Positions 14,491-17,993 of a stretch of 17,993 nt of DNA are shown one piece after another. Below the pieces are notes generated by a model. The model made no database searches, was not told the DNA's origin, and saw only the letters and a list, made by a program, of their open reading frames with translations. The translations under genes and the position numbers were made by a program. The DNA lies in assembly GCA_903825695.1 (NCBI GenBank), contig CAIKBP010000009.1:1-17993 (forward strand), written 5' to 3'. Positions within the stretch are counted from its first letter, which is position 1. Each line of letters begins with the position of its first letter. This DNA is from an uncultured Verrucomicrobiota bacterium. Lineage in GTDB: Bacteria > Verrucomicrobiota > Verrucomicrobiia > Palsa-1439.

Positions 14491-15408
14491 TCATCGCAAC
14501 AGCGCGCCCGGCCTGAAATCGTGGCCGCGACTGAAAGCATCTAATGGCATTCGCGTTCCGTTTGCCGGTTGGATCTCCAGCAGCTTCAGTCCCCCGGCAC
14601 CCGTTGCGACAACATAATCCGTCAACACTTCACCCGGCCGACCAACCGCCTGTGGGACGACCTCTGCCTTCCACAACTTTAGCATGGTGTCGCCCCAAAA
14701 AGTGTACGCGCTCGGCCATGGATTGAACGCGCGAACCTGCCGCTCAATCTCCACCGCTGTCTTCGCCCAATCCACCCGACCATCCTCCTTGGCCAATTTC
14801 TTCGCACGGGTGACTTGCCCGTTATCCTGTGGCACTCGCGGTGCGCGACCGGCGTTAATCAGTTCCACCGTCTCAACCAGCAACCCCGCCCCTAGCGCGG
14901 CCAATCTGTCGTTCAATGTTGCCGCGGTATCGTCAGGATGAATCGGCTCAGCACGCTGCAAAATGATGTCGCCGGCGTCAAGCTGCTCGTTCAGGTACAT
15001 TGTCGTCACACCTGTCTCGTGGTCGCCGGCAAGAATGGCGTGTTGGATCGGGGATGCGCCGCGCCACCGCGGCAGCATTGAGGCATGAACGTTGATGCAA
15101 CCGCGCGGCGGTAGCTCCAGAATGTTTTTCGGGAGCAACTGGCCGTAGGCGACGACGACGATCAGGTCCGGTTGCAGCGCTCGCAACGACGCCACCGCAG
15201 TGTCGTCGCGGACCCGCGCGGGTTGCACGACGTCGAGGCCAAGTTCTGCAGCAGTCGCTTTCACTGCAGGAGGCGCCGGAGTGAGACGACGACCGCGCGA
15301 TCGATCGGGCTGCGTGACGACCGCCACGACCTGATGTTGCGGCATCGCGGTGACGGCTTTCAGACAGGGACAAGCCAATTCCGCCGTGCCCATGAACACA
15401 ATCCGCAT
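14491..15408 (-). CDS. fmt: Methionyl-tRNA formyltransferase
   Basis: This cytoplasmic enzyme formylates Met-tRNA(fMet) from 10-formyl-tetrahydrofolate for translation initiation. The ATG at 15408 (MRIVFMGTAELACPCL) is the conserved family start and gives 305 aa; a further ATG 13 codons upstream is less likely. VVVAYGQLLP is near 84-93. The catalytic region INVHASMLPRWRGASPIQ contains Asn106 and His108, and LDAGDI contains Asp144, matching the N-H-D triad of the E. coli enzyme. The C-terminal domain (about 205-305) includes the RQVRAFNPWPSAYT segment. It lies downstream of the secreted paralogue pair after a 133-bp gap, so separate transcription is possible. Confidence 0.97.
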   Translation of the reverse strand: MRIVFMGTAELACPCLKAVTAMPQHQVVAVVTQPDRSRGRRLTPAPPAVKATAAELGLDVVQPARVRDDTAVASLRALQPDLIVVVAYGQLLPKNILELPPRGCINVHASMLPRWRGASPIQHAILAGDHETGVTTMYLNEQLDAGDIILQRAEPIHPDDTAATLNDRLAALGAGLLVETVELINAGRAPRVPQDNGQVTRAKKLAKEDGRVDWAKTAVEIERQVRAFNPWPSAYTFWGDTMLKLWKAEVVPQAVGRPGEVLTDYVVATGAGGLKLLEIQPANGTRMPLDAFSRGHDFRPGALLR

Positions 15409-15491
15409 AACGCCATCAGCAGTAACAGAGCGCCCTGCCGATTTCAAGGGAACAACAAAACGCAGTTCTCAATTGAAAAAAGCACTCTCAC

Positions 15492-15505
15492 CCCACGGCC
15501 GTGGG
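15492..15505. other. 14-bp perfect palindrome between the secreted paralogue and fmt
   Basis: CCCACGGCCGTGGG is exactly self-complementary. On the minus strand a run of six T residues follows about 10 nt later (GTGAGAGTGC then T6). It could be a protein-binding site or a poor transcription terminator for the upstream gene; neither is established. Confidence 0.4.
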
Positions 15506-15541
15506 ATTGTCCGGGATAATTTAGATCAGCGGCACAACCAG

Positions 15542-16234
15542 CTATGGTTCAACGAGCCCCCCCCCGATGCGCGTTTCGGCGATGCTGAAGTCCACGTTAT
15601 TTGTAAGAATGCCAAGCTTGCCGCCTTGTGTATGGAATTGCGCCTTATAGATGAGCACGTCCATGGAGTTCGTCGCATTAAACTGGGCAGTGAGCGTGCC
15701 CACGCCTTTGCTGCTCAATGTCTTGAGTAATCCGTTCGTTATGAAACGGGCAGTGCCAGCGAAAAAGAGCTGACCGATGACAATGCGATTCGAGACGCCG
15801 CCGACATCCAATAGATCAATCTGGGCGAACAAGGTCGCGTTGCTCTTCGGTCCGGTCAGATGAGCGGGATCAAGTGTCACCGTGCCGACTGTCACAAGGT
15901 TGCTTGAATTCTTGGCATCGAACACGATCAGCGGCAATGTGTTCGTATCGTCCAACTGCACCAACCCCAAGACCGCCTCTACGGGCACATGGGTGCGAGG
16001 ACGCAGACCTAGCGCCAAGTTCACAAGATCCCTATTGGTCAGGTTCACCGGGGCGGCGATGGCGTTGCCATGTTTGTCTACCCCCTGAACTTCACCTTCC
16101 ATCGACATCGAAACGTCGATGACTTCGTTCGACACCGCGATGGCCCATACCTGCGCGCCCAACATGATCATGCTGACCACAACACCGCCCATGCACCAGC
16201 GTTTGGTTGTCTTCAGAATTCGACCCATGATCAT
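15542..16234 (-). CDS. Exported protein of unknown function, paralogue 2
   Basis: I do not recognise this 230-aa protein. It has a long signal peptide (basic MIMGRILKTTKRW, hydrophobic core, probable cleavage near residue 31, VWA). The mature part is Asn/Thr/Val-rich and predicted to be beta-structured. It aligns with its upstream neighbour over the N-terminal half through shared blocks: a V-D-x-S-x-S-x-x-G motif, NLTNRDLVNLALGLRP, VPVEAVLGLV, LPLIVFD and SSNLVTVGTV. A good ribosome binding site (GGAGG, 16243-16247) lies 8 nt before the ATG at 16234. It follows paralogue 1 by 48 bp on the same strand, so the two were probably made by tandem duplication and are cotranscribed. Confidence 0.82.
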   Translation of the reverse strand: MIMGRILKTTKRWCMGGVVVSMIMLGAQVWAIAVSNEVIDVSMSMEGEVQGVDKHGNAIAAPVNLTNRDLVNLALGLRPRTHVPVEAVLGLVQLDDTNTLPLIVFDAKNSSNLVTVGTVTLDPAHLTGPKSNATLFAQIDLLDVGGVSNRIVIGQLFFAGTARFITNGLLKTLSSKGVGTLTAQFNATNSMDVLIYKAQFHTQGGKLGILTNNVDFSIAETRIGGGLVEP

Positions 16235-16282
16235 TGTTTTGTCCTCCGCTTCCGCGTTTGCTACCGCAGTTGTTTCATTCCA

Positions 16283-16942
16283 TCAAGGCGGACTCGCGAC
16301 AATCGTCCACGACTGTCCGTTTGTGATAATCTTGCCTGTCGTGATCACGATGGCGTTCGTCGTCCCTGCGCTGATCCCCTTCAAATTGCCCACGGCGGTT
16401 TTTGCGCTGATGCTCTGCACCAAGCATGACCCCGAGTTTTCCAACCGAACGAGCACAGGAAAAGCCAGAATGCCGGATGTCCATCCGTTGGTAGTATCTC
16501 CCGTCACGCCGAAATTCGCCTTGAGCACGGCGTCCGCCCGCGGCCGGCCGCTCGACTGGGTGCGCCCGACATACGACACTTTGTATTCTACCACGTCCTG
16601 CGCATCGATATCGGCCACGGTGACCAGATTATTGCTCGATACTTTATCGAACACAACAAGACTGGTTGGCACATCTTCGCCGCATGGAATAACCAAACCG
16701 AGCACTTCGTTGGTGGGCACGGCGTTAGTCATCGCCCGGCCGCGCGCCAAGTTGATAATGTCGGCACTGGTCAAGATGTCTTTGTAAGCCGCAAATCCAT
16801 TGGTAAGCACCACACCCGACAGGCTGGCGTCCACCTGGACAACCTGGCTGGTAGAATCGATTGGGAAAGCGAGCGTGCTGTCCGCCAACATCCCGAAGAC
16901 CAAAGCCGCGCCACAGGCGGCAATCCATTGTTTCGCTTTCAT
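16283..16942 (-). CDS. Exported protein of unknown function, paralogue 1
   Basis: I do not recognise this 219-aa protein. A signal peptide is clear (MKAKQWIAACGAALVFGMLA, cleavage near residue 25, TLA). The mature protein shares ordered blocks with the gene downstream: VVQVDASLSGVV, ILTSADIINLARGRAM, VPTNEVLGLV, TSLVVFDKVSSNNLVTV. It also has two cysteines in the mature part (a PCGED segment and SGSCLVQS) that paralogue 2 lacks. A ribosome binding site AGGAG (16947-16951) lies 4 nt before the ATG. The gene begins 140 bp after the adk stop. It is likely periplasmic or surface-exposed; no catalytic motif was seen. Confidence 0.82.
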   Translation of the reverse strand: MKAKQWIAACGAALVFGMLADSTLAFPIDSTSQVVQVDASLSGVVLTNGFAAYKDILTSADIINLARGRAMTNAVPTNEVLGLVIPCGEDVPTSLVVFDKVSSNNLVTVADIDAQDVVEYKVSYVGRTQSSGRPRADAVLKANFGVTGDTTNGWTSGILAFPVLVRLENSGSCLVQSISAKTAVGNLKGISAGTTNAIVITTGKIITNGQSWTIVASPP

Positions 16943-16974
16943 CAGTCTCCTGTCCTCTAAACGTGGTTCCAGCT

Positions 16975-16988
16975 TCGCACCCCTGCGA
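16975..16988. other. Short hairpin in the leader of paralogue 1
   Basis: Arms TCGCA and TGCGA flank a four-base C (or G) loop, 33-46 nt before the paralogue 1 start. There is no T tract, so it is not an intrinsic terminator. It is the only structure noticed in the 140-bp adk to paralogue 1 gap. Confidence 0.3.
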
Positions 16989-17082
16989 TGCCCGAGGTGC
17001 CAAATCCACTAAACCACTAACATCAGCCCAACCGTGACACAAGCAATCTCTACTCACCATGGCGGGCAGGCGAGCTAGGGCG

Positions 17083-17700
17083 TCAGGTCTTGACCGGCCG
17101 GAGTTCTTGCGTGCGACCGAGTAGTCCGGCAAAAATATCGTGCGCCACTTCGAGCGGTGTCTGCAACGCATCCACAGTCACGCGGAGCTTCAACGGATAA
17201 TACGACAGCAGTGGCGCGGTTTCCTTGTCGTACACTTCGAGACGGCGTCGCACCACTTCTTCCTTGGCGTCATCTAACCGACCTAGTTGCGTGGCGCGAA
17301 CCTTAAGTCTTCGCACAACTTCCTCGCGGTCGCGATCCACGCTCATCACCACGAGTTTCATCACCTCAATGTGCGGATCGAGCACCCTCGCCTGAGCGAC
17401 GTTACGAGGAATACCGTCGAGCACAAGCGTGTCAGACTGCGGATTGAATTTGCCAGCGGCCACCATCCGATCCACGTGATCCTTCCACAGTCGCACCGTA
17501 AAATCGTCGGGCACCAGCAGGCCTTTGTTGGAATACTCTAGAAAAATCTTTCCCAGTTCGCTGTTTTTGTCCAGTGCGCGGAACAGGTCGCCGCTCGCCA
17601 CGTGGATGAACCCCAGCAGTGTTCCCAGCACTTTCCCTTGTGTGCCCTTGCCACAACCCGGCGCTCCCAGTAACAGCACCGCCTTGATTTTCTTTGCCAT
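17083..17700 (-). CDS. adk: Adenylate kinase, short-LID type
   Basis: The enzyme interconverts ATP + AMP and 2 ADP in the cytoplasm. The 205-aa protein has the P-loop GAPGCGKGTQ (12-21), the NMP-binding ASGDLFR (35-41), DGIPRN (95-100, usually DGFPR) and the late RRRLEVYDKETAPLLSYY block (151-168). Between RRLKVR and the GRLDD segment (140-144) the LID is only about 14 residues, as in the short (AK1/UMP-CMP kinase-like) form. The long LID, with or without zinc cysteines, of most bacterial Adk is absent. Specificity for AMP over CMP/UMP is therefore less certain, though adk is the most likely assignment. AAGGAG overlapping the mqnC stop serves as ribosome binding site, so adk is coupled to mqnC with a 15-bp gap. 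Confidence 0.92.
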   Translation of the reverse strand: MAKKIKAVLLLGAPGCGKGTQGKVLGTLLGFIHVASGDLFRALDKNSELGKIFLEYSNKGLLVPDDFTVRLWKDHVDRMVAAGKFNPQSDTLVLDGIPRNVAQARVLDPHIEVMKLVVMSVDRDREEVVRRLKVRATQLGRLDDAKEEVVRRRLEVYDKETAPLLSYYPLKLRVTVDALQTPLEVAHDIFAGLLGRTQELRPVKT

Positions 17701-17715
17701 GTCTTGCTCGCTCCT

Positions 17716-17993
17716 TCAGTTCAACAGGTTATACCAGTTGTTCCGGCGATGCGGCTCGCGGCCCAACTCGCGAATCAGCCGCTGTATTGTCGTTTCATCA
17801 ATCCGAAACGTCGCGCCCGCCTGCCGCACGACGTTTTCCTCCATCATCACGCTGCCGAAATCATTTGCCCCGAACTGCAGCGCGATCTGGCCGATCTGCG
17901 GCCCTTGCGTGACCCAACTGGACTGCACATTATCAAAATTATCGAGAAAAATCCGCGCCAGCGCCTGCGTCCGCAGATACTCGTGCGCACCGA
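17716..17993 (-). CDS. mqnC: Cyclic dehypoxanthinyl futalosine synthase MqnC (C-terminal end only)
   Basis: Only the last 91 residues are in the window; the gene enters from the right edge. MqnC is a radical-SAM enzyme that cyclises dehypoxanthine futalosine in the futalosine route to menaquinone. The fragment shows EYLRTQALARIFLDNFDNVQ, SSWVTQGPQIGQIALQFGAND and FGSVMMEENVVRQAGATF, the C-terminal signature of MqnC. The WVTQG and MMEENVV elements distinguish it from MqnE. The radical-SAM cysteine motif lies outside the window. The gene ends 15 bp before adk, with which it probably forms an operon. Confidence 0.9.
   Translation of the reverse strand, partial: GAHEYLRTQALARIFLDNFDNVQSSWVTQGPQIGQIALQFGANDFGSVMMEENVVRQAGATFRIDETTIQRLIRELGREPHRRNNWYNLLN

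Noticed and set aside
16119..16787. Plus-strand open frame of 222 codons
   Set aside because: It is antisense to the two exported paralogues, which have signal peptides and good ribosome binding sites.
16725..17171. Minus-strand open frame bridging adk and paralogue 1
   Set aside because: It overlaps the 3' end of adk and the 5' end of paralogue 1 in another frame, with no ribosome binding site and no domain.
1..17993. tRNA genes, rRNA, CRISPR arrays, insertion sequences or prophage genes
   Set aside because: No cloverleaf-like sequence, regularly spaced direct repeat array or transposase motif was noticed; nearly all of the window is occupied by assigned genes.

Overview
The window is a moderately GC-rich bacterial chromosome segment. 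Almost every gene lies on the minus strand, so transcription runs from high to low coordinates. It covers part of a division and cell-wall (dcw) cluster plus flanking housekeeping and envelope genes. Several features suggest a Gram-negative, meso-diaminopimelate bacterium of the PVC group, most likely Verrucomicrobiota: the murE DNPR motif, the futalosine-type menaquinone gene mqnC, a Trp/Tyr-rich DUF6600-like exported protein, and exported or lipobox signal peptides. The phylum is inferred from protein style and gene content; no marker-gene search was possible.

Layout in transcription order (right to left). (1) The end of mqnC and the complete adk form a tight pair. (2) Two tandem paralogous exported proteins of unknown function follow. 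(3) fmt is next, followed by a DUF6600-like exported protein with its own good ribosome binding site. (4) A probable three-gene surface-glycan operon has a GT-C membrane glycosyltransferase, a GT4 glycosyltransferase and a WecA/TagO-type polyprenyl-phosphate sugar-1-phosphate transferase, with gaps of 3 and 6 bp. (5) A very small lipoprotein gene on the plus strand overlaps the tail of the WecA-like gene and diverges from metG. (6) metG is next. (7) The dcw cluster starts at a promoter carrying five TGG(G/T)N boxes in exact 10-bp register, a textbook MraZ operator. It continues with mraZ, an unidentified small gene, rsmH, ftsL, ftsI, murE and murF, and murF runs off the left edge.

How the genes work together: MraZ probably autoregulates the dcw operon, which encodes the 16S rRNA methyltransferase RsmH, a septal scaffold protein (FtsL), the septal transpeptidase (FtsI) and two ligases (MurE, MurF) that build the UDP-MurNAc-pentapeptide. 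From ftsL to murF the genes overlap or nearly touch (4-bp overlap, 2-bp gap, 1-bp overlap), apart from an 87-bp structured leader before ftsL. The glycan operon draws on the same undecaprenyl-phosphate pool as peptidoglycan synthesis.

No tRNA, rRNA, CRISPR array, insertion sequence or prophage gene was seen. The least explained parts are the secreted paralogue pair, the small gene between mraZ and rsmH, the hidden small lipoprotein, a 7-bp tandem repeat inside the GT-C glycosyltransferase, and the hairpin in front of ftsL.
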